Below, one piece after another: positions 33,651-46,500 of a DNA stretch of 64,000 bases (position 1 is the stretch's first letter; each line of letters starts with the position of its first letter). The position numbers were made by a program, and so were the translations under genes. Source of the DNA: Daphnia pulex (Eukaryota; Arthropoda; Branchiopoda; Diplostraca; Daphniidae); NCBI RefSeq assembly GCF_021134715.1, contig NC_060017.1, forward strand, positions 62,001-126,000, in the 5' to 3' direction. The notes below the pieces were generated by a model. That model ran no database searches, was not told where the DNA came from, and saw only the letters and a program-made list of their open reading frames with translations.

Positions 33651-34397
33651 CTACAACATTTTCATTTCAAGATAAACAAAATCATCTGGCCCGGCATTAG
33701 GGAACGCCTTTACTCCTTCAATCCAATGATCCATCAGCTTATATTTTTTCAAAGTTTCGAATTCCAGACTTTTGAAAATATTCCATGTGTCTGGGCAAAA
33801 TGTGATACTCTGAATGTAGTCCAATTTCCTTTGCTGAGCCAACTGAATTGATTGCTCTGCAAGATTTCGGGCTATTCCTCTTCGTTCGAAGCATTCCTTT
33901 ACTCCAAGATAAACCAAGTCCAATCCTTGTTTTTCTTTTCGCTTTTCGACGATATTCGAGTCCATTTGCAATTGTTTTAAGCAAGATCGATATGCTTTGA
34001 CGCCTATATTAGGACTGGGGCGATCAAGAGACTCGGTGTTCAGGCTGCTATTGCTATTGATAGCAACGCCAATGACTCGATCGTTTCTAGAATCGAGTGC
34101 CATGAGAGAAACACGTTCATCGAGTAAATAAGGGACTTCGTCAATCAAGCTCAAAATCCCTTGGCCTATTGCAGTTGGCTTCCTTTCACTGGACCTAGGG
34201 TAGGAATTGTTGAAGATGAAATCAATCACTTGCTGGTGGCGCATATCGTTTAAAATTGTTTCGACTTTGAAGAAATTCTTTGTAACGGGAGGTTTAAGAT
34301 TGGCAGGAATGCCATTGCAAAGTGAACGACGGAACTGATTGCTGGTACACATCAGACATATTTCACGTGCCGGCACCACACGCAAGAGAACTGACAT
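33651..34397 (-). CDS. GNAT-family N-acetyltransferase, arylalkylamine-NAT-like
   Basis: A single-exon frame of 248 residues starting MSVLLRVVPAREIC. The acetyl-CoA binding motif is at about residues 165-185 (LVYLGVKECFERRGIARNLAEQS, with the RRGIAR loop equivalent to the R/Q-x-x-G-x-G/A signature). The N-terminal half has LDERVSLMALD and RVIGVAINS, typical of beta strands 2-4 of arthropod arylalkylamine N-acetyltransferase-like proteins, which acetylate dopamine, serotonin or similar amines. The substrate cannot be told from sequence. The first ~30 residues are basic and Cys-containing and could be a mitochondrial leader or a non-conserved extension; an alternative start would be downstream. 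No introns are apparent. Confidence 0.75.
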   Translation of the reverse strand: MSVLLRVVPAREICLMCTSNQFRRSLCNGIPANLKPPVTKNFFKVETILNDMRHQQVIDFIFNNSYPRSSERKPTAIGQGILSLIDEVPYLLDERVSLMALDSRNDRVIGVAINSNSSLNTESLDRPSPNIGVKAYRSCLKQLQMDSNIVEKRKEKQGLDLVYLGVKECFERRGIARNLAEQSIQLAQQRKLDYIQSITFCPDTWNIFKSLEFETLKKYKLMDHWIEGVKAFPNAGPDDFVYLEMKML

Positions 34398-34965
34398 TTA
34401 AGAAAATATCTAAAAACTTAGAAAGGGCAAATTCTGAAATTGGACAAAGTTTTCATACAAGTGTCAGCAGCACTTACATCTATCTCTACAGCAGAGACGA
34501 CTCTAGTTGAATAGGCCCACTTTAGCCCCAACGCCCCAATATGTTTTATTTCGACAAGTCCATCCCCCCACTTCGTCAAGGTGTTCTACGGAAAGTTAAA
34601 TTGAGGTCAAGGAAAACTACCCCTGAGAAGCAGTCCGTTGATCTGTGTCTCTAGTGTCATCTTGACCTTGCAGGTGTCCCCATATTTTCCGTTAAGGCAA
34701 GTTCTGCTTTACCTTTGCTCTGGGTTTTAACAAAGAACTTGAATCCTATTTTTCTTTTTGAAAAAATAAATATATGGATCGTCTCTTTTCTCTCAGAGGG
34801 AGGCTGAAAGAAACTAAAGAAAGATTCCGAAAAAATTGCGTAAGTGATTATCCAAGAAAGGCAACGTTTTACTAAGCGATTCCTATTTTTTAAATTCGAC
34901 CAAAATGTCAGAACTAGATTGTTTCGTATATTGAAAAGTCAAGAACAAAAAAAGTTACATATCGC
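34398..34965. other. intergenic region between GNAT gene and WBP11
   Basis: No coding sequence recognised. It includes the probable 5' region of the GNAT gene and the 3' UTR of WBP11. Confidence 0.45.
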
Positions 34966-36964
34966 TTACATAAATCCCTGCATTTCTTTCATAAATTGCG
35001 AATAAGCGTCGTCTTTTGTTTTGACGGGAGGTTGAGTTACTGTTGCGGGTTTGCTGGCGGTTGCAACCTACGAAAAAATTCAAATTCTGTAATACAATCT
35101 GTAATTCTATGTTCTATCACATATACGTCCAAGGTATTTTACATTACTGTTAAACTAAGCAGTTATATCATACCTGAACTTGAGGAGTCCTCCATTCAAT
35201 ATGAGGATTGGCACTTGATTTGGCCAGATCTTTTTTGGGTGGCATATCTTTCTTCACTTTCAACGTAGTAGGAACGAATCTTGTCAAATCTGCGCTTAGA
35301 TTACGCATTTGAGGCTTGGCCTCGATAATGGAAGCAGTAGGTTTCGACGATGGCTTAGACGGAGCTCCAGCACCTAGTTGTGGACGAGTGCTAAGCATAG
35401 ATGGTGCACCCGGGCGTATACCTATATGATTATTAATTAAGATATGAATAATTCCGACACAACGTTTTTAGTTTTAATCGCTTAACCTGGTGGCGGTGGG
35501 GGAGGCATGCCGGGAGGTCGAATCAGACGTGGTGTTAATCCTTGTGGCATTCTAGGTGGAGGACCAGGCGGTAGTCTCGATCCTGGAATTGGCGGAGGAG
35601 CAAAACCACCATATCCCATTGGCGGAGGTGGGCCCATAGAACCATAAGGTCCATAGGAAGGCATCATCGGAGGTCGCGGGAACTGTGAAGGGTGAGGTGG
35701 CATGTGCGGAGGGTACTTGTTATTATCCGTCGAAGGATCTTCGTCAAAATCTCCCGCTTCCATCCTCGCCTTTCGTGTTTCATGAGTTACTTGACGGTTC
35801 ATTTCTTTTTGGCGATGCAAATAGTCCATCTCTTGAATAACTGTGTTGACATCTTGACCAGCAATGGCTAACATTCGCTGTTGAAGTGTTGTAGGTCGAG
35901 GGGGCTCGGGAACTACTGGAGCCGATTTAGAGGCTGCTTCCGAACTGTCCTCGTCGCTATCATCATCTTCGTCCTCATCGTAGTCGTCATCCATTTCAGC
36001 ATCTTCTTCCATAGCGTCTTTGGGCAATGCGATATCTTCAAGGGGAGGACGAATGAATTGGTAGTATGTGTGATATGGAGGGAGATCTTCTTCTTCGTCG
36101 TCAATTCCAGGAACACCAGGTTCCACTGTTGCTCCATCACCCTCATCCCAAATGTCATATATTTCAGGGGGTGGAACAGAAGGAACACCAGGTGGTTTTC
36201 GGAACAATCTATTTATTTAGATTATAGGGTATTAAAACTTTGTTTACTCTAATCTGCAGCAATAACTTACCCATAGCTGCTGATTTTCTTTAAAATGCCT
36301 GGAGGGGCTGGAAGTAAAGAGCCTGAAGTACTTGATGAATCCAGGTTTGGCAAGGGGATCTCTTCCAGGTTTACTGTTTGAGTGTGCTTTACTGACTCAC
36401 AGTAGATGATTAGTTCAGCTCGTCTTTTTTCATACTGAACTTCCATTGCTTTGATCTGAGTCCACTGAGTAGGTTCTTCTTTTTCATAGAGTCTCATGAT
36501 TCTATTTAATGTATCCCTTAGCTTTTTCCTCTTTTCCTTTAACACTTTTTCACTAAGTGGTGCAGATTGAATTGGGTTGAATTCCATTTGATCAATTTTT
36601 TCAAGTTCTGAAAAGATGGTAGTTGGATCTTTCCCCTTTAAAACAGTCTGCCTAACGAGCAGCCTTTGCTTTTTGTTTTTCTTCAGTTCTCGTCTCCTGG
36701 CCTCTTTTCCTGTTAAAAAAAGCTAAAAGTGTTAATGCCGAATTAAGATCATCTAAGTGATTCAATCATATTGGATATTCACAATAGACAATTAAAATGT
36801 CACGATCATAACGAGTATTAAGCCACCGTAGTAACTATGTTAATTTTCAAACTTTAGTACATGAAAGTTGCATGAGATAAAAATTTAAAAAAAAACTTAC
36901 GTGCTTGATCTGTTGGATTCATAAATTTCCCACTTTTAGTGGTATTTATTGAGCGTTTCCCCAT
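34966..36964 (-). CDS. WBP11: WW domain-binding protein 11 (splicing factor)
   Basis: Five exons: 36901-36964, 36271-36709, 35487-36208, 35174-35421 and 34966-35067. They join in frame to 524 residues. The N-terminus MGKRSINTTKSGKFMNPTDQ and the following basic region with DPTTIFSELEKIDQMEFNP match the conserved WBP11 (Wbp11/ELF5-type) domain. Next come an acidic tract (EEDAEMDDDYDEDEDDD), proline-rich PPPP blocks that bind WW and GYF domains, and the conserved C-terminus DDAYSQFMKEMQGFM. In other animals WBP11 (also SIPP1, Npw38BP) is a nuclear spliceosome component that activates splicing and binds PP1 and PQBP1. Vertebrate protein is about 640 residues; this one is shorter in the Pro-rich part. 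It is divergent from TXNDC9. Confidence 0.93.
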
Positions 36965-37241
36965 TTTTAGCTATATTATTATTTTCACGAACACAAGATG
37001 AAATACGACATCAACAATTCAACACAAGCTAAAAATCAAACTAGTGAAATCGTAGTTATCGATTTAACTGCTCTATCGATACTGAAACAACCGATTACTT
37101 GTTGCCTTGGTTATCTTTGTCTGCTTTGAAACCCATCCCCTTGTCTCGTGTTTTGTTTTACCTGTCAAATTTTTCATCTTGCCTCGTTTTGATTTTCTGT
37201 CAAGTCACACAGTATCCCTTTATCCCGTTGTAATTTCAAAG
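36965..37241. promoter_or_regulatory. bidirectional WBP11/TXNDC9 promoter with DRE motif
   Basis: Only 277 bp separate the two ATGs. The interval holds tatcgata at 37074-37081, which is the palindromic DRE (DREF-binding) motif of arthropod housekeeping promoters, and a second partial site ttatcgattt at about 37056-37065. I see no TATA box. The motif match is exact; function in this species is inferred from Drosophila. Confidence 0.65.
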
Positions 37242-38129
37242 ATGGAACAAATTCAGAATCTCCTGCAGAATCAGATATTAAAGGCTGCCGAGGAAAAACT
37301 CGATGCTGAGTATTATTTCATACAACGTATTTTCGGCATGTAGAATTATATAGTATCAATTTCCTCTTCATAAAGAATCGACAAATTGGACAATTTGACG
37401 GAAGATGACTTGGAAGATATTCGGAGGAAACGAGTACAAGAGATGAAATTGAGGCAGCAGAAAATGCAGCAATGGAAAATCAATGTAATTTTAACGATTT
37501 ATATTTTTAACTTTAATTTTCCTATCCTGTACATTATAATGAGGGATTTACTTTCAAGATCAGTTGATTGGGAAAATTACTGATAATAATGTTTTCTTAT
37601 TAAGGGGCATGGAGAGTATACCGAGATAGCTGAGGAAAAGGAGTTCTTTGAGATGGCAAAAAAATCTTCAAACTTTGTTTGCCACTTCTACAGAGATGAC
37701 TTCTTTCGCTGCAAAGTTATTGATAAGCATCTTAATATACTTGCAAGGAAGCACATGGAAACTAAGTTCTGTAAGATTAATGCTGAAAAATGTCCCTTTT
37801 TAACAGGTATCTATAATCAATTATTAGTCAAAAATGTTTTAAAGTTCTTATAATGATTGGTCCCATTTTTAGAGAGACTGAGGATTAAAACTTTGCCAAC
37901 ACTGGCATTAGTGAAAGATGCAAAAACCAAGGATTATGTTGTTGGATTTGGTGAATTAGGCAATACTGATGACTTTACTACAGAAGTATTAGAGTGGAGG
38001 ATAGCTCATGCTGATGTAATTGAATATTCTGGTGACCTCTTGGTTCCACCTGGCCAAGCTACAAAATCAAAACTGAAGATAAAAAACAAGAAAACAATTC
38101 GAGAAAATGAAGACGAAGATTCTGATTAA
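37242..38129 (+). CDS. TXNDC9: thioredoxin domain-containing protein 9
   Basis: Four exons (37242-37309, 37376-37484, 37605-37806, 37873-38129) splice in frame to 211 residues (human about 226). The N-terminal coiled coil ends in [18 protein letters not shown]. The thioredoxin-like domain contains [25 protein letters not shown] and [21 protein letters not shown], then the phosducin-like C-terminus [19 protein letters not shown]. The usual CxxC active site is absent, as in other TXNDC9 proteins. It is known to bind and modulate the CCT/TRiC chaperonin (actin and tubulin folding) in the cytosol. It is divergent from WBP11 and convergent with the SMYD gene. Confidence 0.93.
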
Positions 38130-38179
38130 GCTGCAGCTATCCTCCATATTCCACTGATATTTTCAGTATTTTCGCTTTC

Positions 38180-38185
38180 AATAAA
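38180..38185 (+). terminator. TXNDC9 polyadenylation signal
   Basis: AATAAA 51 bases after the TXNDC9 stop codon. Cleavage 10-30 bases later would fall inside the last exon of the opposing SMYD gene, so the transcripts probably overlap tail to tail. Confidence 0.7.
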
Positions 38186-38193
38186 TTTCACAT

Positions 38194-40009
38194 TCAGCTT
38201 AATTGACGAATCAAAGGTTTAACCTCTTGCCGGTAAAATGAACTGTCCCTTCCATGGGTGATTTCAAGTATTTTAGCGGCCTCTTCGTAATATTTTTGTG
38301 CAACGGAATCATTCGTTGTTGATATTAGCAACGTAATTTTAAAGAGTTTCAATAGCAGTATAGCTGTTAGGGGATGCTCTTCTCCATACCATAACTTGTA
38401 CGCCTGAATCAGGGGGATTCCATATTGAATTGCCGCTTCCCACAACTGAAGTTGAATTGCTGAGTCAAAAGCTGCATCCATAATTTTCGATCGGACAAGG
38501 CATACATCATGAAATAGATTTTCTTGTTTTGCAATGCACAATTTGCAAACGTCTAAATCTGTCGAGCGAAATAAGATTTCATCACTTGAAAAATTAGAAA
38601 TAAAGAAATATTAATAAGACCCATCGTACAATTTGTTTCCTGCATTAACAACAGCTGTTGCTCACTAAATTCGGAAGCTTCCCAAAATTGTTTTGCTAGC
38701 GATGAATTAAGCTGGGATCCGCAAACGCAGGGAGGAAATTGTTCACCTTTCTATAAAAGAGAGCAATTAATGTTTGGTTTGATTCTAAATTATTGTAATT
38801 TATACCAACCTTGGCTATAACTGGTTTTTGGCAAGTTGGGCACTTCGCGGCGTAATGATAGCAATCGATATCGTCATTTTTGCAACGAGGGCAATCGCAA
38901 TCAAAGTAATATCTGTCTTTCAGTTCTTTCTTTCTGTGACTCTTAGAATTCATCAAATCAATGTAGCTAATGCGGATGGAGTCCCATTCAAGTTTTGGCA
39001 GCTCTTGCGTGAGTTGAATTCGTAGTTTGAATCCATCAAAAGTTGCAACCGCGTTGGGAGAACAAGAATGATCAAGAATAGATGGTGCTAGGTATATACC
39101 AGTGCCGATTGCCTGCATCTCGCCATTTAAAATGTTGAAACTGTTGATACACATCTGAAGAATCCAAATACTAGATTAACCAACAATCCCATTAGTTGAG
39201 TGTGAAATAAGCATACCCGACCATAAATACCAAGTAGTTCAACAGAATTTGGAAAAATCTCATTACTCAGATATTCATTTAAAACCCCACAGATGGTCAT
39301 GAAATATTCCATTCTTTTGGTGTCTTCTTTGATTTCTTTTCGATCTGTAAAATATTGGTAAATATTGCATTGACAAGTTTTAGCAAATTCAAATTCAGTT
39401 CTTACGAGACAACAAATCCTTGAACTTTCTAGACCAGATTGGTGTTACATGCTCAGCTTCCATATCACCTCCTCTCTATAATTGTTAAGTGACTTTTGTT
39501 GAAAGTTTGACAACAAAAGAATGTATCCATTTATTACCTGCAATTTTAATATGAGTCTTGCTATTAGGCGTACTGAATCTGTAGGGACATTGGGCTTCAC
39601 CCTCACAAAATTTTTACATTCTCCTTTGTGATCTTTCCATCCTTCACGTTGACACACCCTTCCACAGTAAGACACAACCATACAACCAAGGCATTTCCTT
39701 AAATTTGAATTCCTATTGCGATCATATAGAAAATCATTAAATAAACAATACAAAAGTTTTCCTTCGTCATTTTCTCGACACTTACGCCTTCAAGCAAAAG
39801 TCACACAGTTCTCTTCGGAAACTGCTCTTTAAACAATAAACGAATGGCACTGACTCAAGTATAGTGGTTCCTTTCGGAATTGGTTCATGTTTACCAGTAT
39901 TTCTCATTTTCAAAGAGCCGCGCAACAATTTTGTCAAATCCTCAATAAAACTGAACCGAAAATGTAAATACCTTAAAAACTGCTGAGTTGCCAAGTCTTT
40001 ACTTGGCAT
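38194..40009 (-). CDS. SMYD-family SET/MYND lysine methyltransferase
   Basis: Minus-strand exons run from an ATG at 40009 (MPSKDLATQQFLRYLHF) to a TGA at 38194. The N-terminal SET part (GTTILESVPFVYCL) is followed by a MYND zinc finger built across an intron (about 39717-39787): CDFCLKA joins NSNLRKCLGCMVVSYC, GRVCQREGWKDHKGEC. The main SET block lies at 39150-38990 with GIYLAPSILDHSCSPNAV (the NHSC motif reads DHSC) and ISYIDLM, then the post-SET Cys motif FDCDCPRC (about 38910-38880). A C-terminal TPR-like helical region ends in KPLIRQLS. Layout resembles SMYD3/SMYD1, which methylate histone or non-histone lysines. Substrate cannot be inferred. I count at least seven exons; some junctions were not resolved to the base. 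Confidence 0.85.
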
Positions 40010-40556
40010 GGCGCCGCCGCTAATTTTATCGAGAGCGCCTAAATCTAACTAGGCCAACTAGGCGAAGCAACAAGCAAGTAATACCAATACGCGAAAGATA
40101 CCTGATATCTGGTCACCGTTCCAGATGTGATCGTGCATCACCGACCGCATGACTAAAAAGTACTATACGAAAACACATATGTAGCGAAGGAGAACGTCAA
40201 ACCTTTTTGAGATTTCCTAAATTTGTCATTTTTACACCTTACAATTTGCACATAATAGAAGGCATTTCAATACAGGAAGGCATCTGGATTAATGTGAATG
40301 CATTTATCTGCCTTTGAATTTCATCCATCTAATTGTTGCTTTTTCTGCCTATATCACATATCAACACATGCATCAATAGCATCATCGAATAAGAGAGTTT
40401 ACGGTTTTCGGTGGAACCTTTGACAAACAATAATGGAAAAAAAATTATGTACAAATTACTGCTAGTACAATATGTATTCAAGCGAAAGAAAGATAAAGGA
40501 AACTACAAAGACTAATAAAAGATATTGATTAAAATAAAAGAGAAATACGGGTTTTA
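40010..40556. other. intergenic region
   Basis: No coding sequence seen. It holds the SMYD promoter on the left and the UBR4 3' UTR on the right. Confidence 0.5.
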
Positions 40557-43500
40557 CTAAGGGATGCCTTGGAGTAAATCTCGGATGAATTCATCGGGAG
40601 ACGGAATATCTTCCAATAAACCTAGAGAAATTATCATTATCACAATGTGGAATGGAAATGATCAGTAAGTAAAAAAATAAAATCTTACCAGCAACATCAC
40701 AAAATTCATCAAATGAGCCGCAGTTCAGAAAATCATTTTGATAAGCATTGAGTAGTTTATCGGTGGCCCTCAAGACGGCTTCATCGTTGTGACGGATATA
40801 CTCGGCTACTGTCCCTGGCCAATCAGCGTCAATATCACCAACAGTGACGTTCTGTACCATTTAAGGGGGAATTAACAAGACAGGTCTTATGAAGGCAGTA
40901 AAAAGAAAATGTTTGCGAACCTTCAAGACGATGTTGTAAATTCCGTTAACGATGGCAAAAAAGACAAGCGCAGGTTTGTAGACGCTGTAATCCAGTATCT
41001 GTTTCTCGTGACGTTGATCGTTCGCTTTTGGTTGTTGGACTCGGCAATGGGCCGTCACCAAAAGGCGTCCAAGGAAGGTCAGTCGATTAGTGTTCCAGCG
41101 CTGACAGCTCTGGACAAGCAGGGCCAAAGTCGTGTAGTAGAATGCGCTGTCGGATTCGACGTGATTCTCCACCCACTTCTCTCCACGAGGCGTGTCCAAA
41201 AAGGCTAAAGGCAAAAACGGATAATTGACATGACACTGGAACTCGAAAACTTGTACATCTAAATAAAAAAAAAAAAAACCTTTTAAATTTTTCTCTTCGC
41301 GACTCCAGGATCGAGTCGTATTCAAAACGTAGAGAGCCGCGTGAAGAAGATACGGTAGGAAGTGCATGTTGGATTGAGGACCACCACCACCCGACTCGTC
41401 GCTAAAAGACCGTTCCAGGGCGAAGCGCAGCAGCAGCAATTTGAGGTCATGACAAGTTGACACGTAGCCAATGTCCCTGTGACCGGTGCACTCTTGAAGG
41501 TAGGTGTTGTGTCGGGCGAGACAAGTGGCGAAAGCCGACTCTGGAACTTGAGGTCCCCACAGAGGCAAAAGACCATTGCAACGGGTGTTGGCGTTTTGTA
41601 GGGCGGCCGACTCCCACTCGTCACGGGCTCGTGCCAAACGGACAGCCGACAAATGACATTCGACGTGGACCACGTTAAAGTGCGAAACGGTGTAGTATCC
41701 CAGGGTTTTGCGGCTTCTTCCAGAACTGACGGACGGAGAAGAGGAGGTGGCAGAGGAAGTTGGACACGATCCGCACCATAGCTGCGATTCAAGATCTTCT
41801 AATTGGCAGCGTCGGCTGAACGTGTAAATAGCCAAAACTCTGCCCGGCTGGAAGCGGTAACCTTCACGGCAGATGACACAAACGGGTCCGGGTTCCTCAC
41901 CCAAACCCATGTCAACTAACTGCTGTAAAATGGGATTTTCCGCTTTGACCTGGCCCAGCGCGTTGGTTTTCATTCCAAGAGCTCGAAGTTGATTTTCTCT
42001 CATTGCCATAGCCAACCGTTTTTTCTCACGCTTCGTTTGTTGGCGCACCTCTTCAATTCGTTCGGCCACCTTTCAAGCGAAGGAGAACCATAGATTAGGT
42101 ACCGCAAAAAAAAAATTAAAATAAAAAAAAATCCAATAAATAAAAATAATAATAATAAACAAATCAAATAAAAAGACAAAACTAACGAAACCAAGAAATA
42201 CCTCAGGATGACCCCGCATGGCTTCCAGCAAATTCTCAGCAAGTGAGCCAACGTGTTCGTCTGACGAAATTTGTTCCAAATGGTGAAAAAGCGGAATCGA
42301 ATCGGCGGCTAAGGCCAACTGTGTAGTCACGTGGCTGTGAGCCAAGCCCGTCAGCAGGCGCAACACAAACGTCAACGATGGTTTGGCTACAAAGTCTTTC
42401 CATTCTGGACTGTCACGAGCGACTGCAGTGCGGATCGGAGGGGCATTTTGGAGCAGATAATCCAAAGCGTTGTTGACCACCTAGAACCACCGACAATAAA
42501 AGTATGAATTTTATGTTCTTCTCATTAATTTGTCATAAAAAATGCGTACCTTGGAAGCGACCAGACGATCCTTCAAAGTGTTGCCAATCGCGTTGTGCTC
42601 AATGCCGGAAGTAAGAGCGCAAAACAATTCCAACTTAACGGCCTGACAAGTACATAGGTATTTTTATAAGTTAATAAATAACAAAATAAATAAGATTCCT
42701 TCACGATTTACCTGCTCTCCATTGTGCTCTATGTCATACTGACTGAAATCTAGACTTTGACGGAAATATTCAATCAGGGCGTCCATCTTGTTGTCGTTGA
42801 CGAACGTCAGGAAAGGAATAACACGAGTGAGATGAGTCAAAATGCTCGTTACTGTTTTCGATCCGGCCATTTGAGCCGACAACTGCAATAGGAAGTCTAA
42901 ATCCTCTTTGGTACCGAACGTCGACGAGAACAGGGCGTACTGGTCAACACTTTGCGCCGAAGCTTGGCACAGAATGGCTTCCAGAACTTCCAACAGCTGT
43001 TCGGTGAACGGAGGCATGTTCTGCTGAGCCTGGAATCACGGATGTGCCAGTCAGAAAAAAAAACCCCAAACTGGTAGTGGTAGTGACCATTTTGAGTTGA
43101 AAATTTACCTGAAGGCACAATTTAAGAGCGCCAAGAAGTCTCTGGACGGCGTTCAGCTCGGGGGTGATCAAAAGAGAGCGATTCGTCAGCACTTTCGTAC
43201 AGAAGGAGAGGAGTTTGACCAGGGCACCAAGAAGTGGACGGCCTTCGCCTTGAATGTCCCGGACGCAGCTCAAGCGCTCGAGAAGAACATCCAGTCCGCC
43301 ACATTCTCCCATGACGTTTGCCAGTTTGTAAGTCTCCTCGTCGTTAGCCGGACGCTGATGTTTATCATCGAAACGTTCGATGAATTCTTCCGTGGCATCT
43401 CCCAGCAAGCCTCGCATGCGGTAGACGATCCTCATTGGTTCCGCTTCGTTGTTTTCAGCCAAGAAGACCTAACACAAAAATTCTGGTGAGTTGCGTTCAA

Positions 43501-46500
43501 TGGAAGATGCAATAATATTTTGAAATTTACTTTTCGGTAAACATCCCGAACGGGCAGATCGAGGCTCATGATTTTATTGCAGACAAGTAACTCCATTCCC
43601 GTGTCGTCTTCCAAAAGAGCAATCAGCTCACACTAAAAACACAAACAGATATCATTAAAGTTGATAAATTGACGACCGAAAATTAAAAGACCAACTTACA
43701 TCTTGACAGATTTTGTTTTTAATATCGCGCATCAATGGACCGAGACCGGGCTCAGTGCTGCTGTAAGGATTGCCTTGCATCCGCCCTACGGATAAACAGA
43801 GGCGAGGTTAAAATTTAGTCTTATTGGACTTGGGATGATTTTTTAAAATTACCTTGCAAGAAATCTTCTTGTTGGGGGTCTTTGTCGAGTGACATGAGAA
43901 ATTCGACGTCATCTTTCTCCTCCGGATGAATAATGGAGCACAAACGCTCGACTACAAAGACGGGGGTTACCAGGTCGTCTCCAAGACATTGGCGGAGTGT
44001 TTGGACGCAAACAGACATGAACTGTTTGGTCTCAGCCTCTGTGCCTGTCGTCATATCGCCGAGGAGTTGCAACAGCAATTCTTGTGTCTCCTCCACCAGC
44101 CTGGTTCGCTGAAGGACAAGGCGGCGCAAGTTCAAATAGCCGCTTAAAACATGTCCAACCAGACGGCCCTTGTAAGCCTGACGAACTGACGATTCTTCCA
44201 GGAAAAAGGAAAGAAGTTCCACCAACGATTTCATGGCGTGACCTTGCGAGAGCTCAGAAGATCGGCCGACCATTTCCTGGCGAGTCAATCCGTTGATTTC
44301 CACCTCGATCCAATCCGCTAATTTGGGCAACAGTCCACGACTGACCAAATAATAGCGCCAATGTTCTTTCCGCACCAACGACATGTAGAGAGCGAAAAAT
44401 TCTGCGCCATAAGGTCCGGCTTGGCCCAACTGAGCGAGGAAACTGGTCAAAAGGTTGACAATCTCCTGTCGTCGTTGGGGAACGCGAGCGAGGCCTTCGA
44501 GGAAGACGCAGGCTGTTTGCCGACTCAATCGGGAGTTGGGATTGAACAGCATCAACTGAAGCCAATTAGAGCCGGACAGCTGACACGAAACCGGATGTTG
44601 TTGCTGCTGTCGTAGCTGGTACTTGTCTCGCCAACGGGCTCCATATTTCTGAAGCAAGTGAAGCTGGCGCACCTGTTCGGGCTTTTTGCCGGCGACGGGA
44701 GCGTCGTAGCGGGACAGAACTCGAGACTTCCAGGCGTCGAAACTCTGTTGAGGATCACCTGTTTCGGCAAGAAAACAACAAGCTTAAAATTTTATCTTAG
44801 ACAACGAAGTAAAAACGGAATTTCAAATGTTTCACCTCGAAGCCAGCGTTTCAAATCCATCAAAACATCAACGTGGCCGGGCTTTGACGACTCTTTGACA
44901 TGGATGTGTACCGTTCCGGAAGTACCTAGTATATCATATCAGACCACATATAGTTAATTAAAATTAGTGACCAAGAAGATTTGACGAGAAAAGGCGTAAT
45001 CCATTACCTTGAATAAGTTCTTGGATGATTCTGAGACAAGGCAGAGTAATGACGTCCATGACGGCGGGTGACTGCAAATGATGAGTCGATTTCAAAAAGA
45101 GCTGGACGACGGAGCGCAGACGCTTCTCCCAGCAAGTGTCTTGACATTGAAGGCTGGCAGCAAACAGTGCCATTTCGTGCCTAATCGAGTTGAGCAATGC
45201 CAAACTGTGACCGGAGCGTTTAAGGACCCCGTCCACGCTCTCCATCAGTTTCTGGTTGAGGCAGTCGACGGCGTCCGGGTTGTTCAACGTCAAAAGGCAG
45301 AGAAGGTCGCGGACTTCGCAACGCGATTGGGCCGATCCTTGAGCGATGTTGAAGTGGAGCAATTCTTGGAGCAGTCCTTGCTCGAACATGAGACGTCGGA
45401 GCAGCGGTTTGGTGGCCATTGCTCGCAGCAGGGTCAAGCAGTGATCCAGAGCGGCGCTTGCGCAACCGTAGCAACAAGTTGCTCCGGTGGGAAGCGGCAC
45501 AAATTGACTGCCGTCAATTCCAGTGGCTCCTTGTCCAGGACTGGTGCGCCTGACGGCTTTTTGCCTTTGACTGGCATCGTAGGCCACGATATCTCGACGA
45601 CAGGCCGCCACCCGTTGGGCGATTTTGCTCAATTCTTCAAAAGTTGATTTGCATTCAGAATGGTAACGTTGGCAAATTTGCTGGATCGTTTTGTTGATTT
45701 GTCCTGTTCCCGTTCCTGCACCAGATGCCGAAACACTGCCGTTAGCTGTTGCTGGCGTAGACGGTACTCCCGAATTGCCGGCTGATCCGGTGGATGCTTC
45801 ACTTCCAGTCAACACATCGATTCCGGAATTCTCTCCTAGTTTGCTCACCAGAACTTCCAGCGATTCCCTACCGAAAGCCAAAATGAAATTAAGATGAAAC
45901 TTCTGATTCGAGTTCGATAAAACTCAATTTGGATAATTTTTTGTTTTCTCCTTTTACCTGGTATAAGCCATTTGGCCCTGCAGGCGATCGGCCTTCTCCA
46001 AGAACCCATTGATGGCCAGTAACGATTTTTTGCGATCGTCTTCGCTTTCGACCGGCTCCACGGTGCAGCACGGCTTGGCCGACAGCGTCAGCTCGAATTT
46101 GGCATACTTGCAAAAACCGCAAGCGTTGCAGAGGAAAGGATCCTTTTCGTCGTAGTTGATTGAGCGACACTTGTGACACTGGTAGACGTTCTCTCCGCAA
46201 TTGGAACAGACTCCAGGGTGAGCCGGGACGGAGGCGGAACAGCGCGGGCACTGCAGCATCTCCGACGAGGCGTGAAGGTTCTCGTAGAAGGCGGCAAATT
46301 CGATTTTCAAATTGCAACAAGTGATGGGCAGCGGCAAGTCAACTTTGACTTCGGCCTGACCAGGTGTCAACGACAGCTTCTTAGCCTTGAGCCAAACGCC
46401 GGGCCGGTTCTTGAGCTCAACGGCGGCCTGGACGGGTCTGTTGTTGTAGAAAATGTTGATGGTGCGCACCATTTTCGTCCGTTTGATGTCGGTAATGCGC

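Noticed and set aside
45078..45647. 189-residue plus-strand frame
   Set aside because: Antisense shadow of a conserved UBR4 exon; composition follows the opposite-strand codons.
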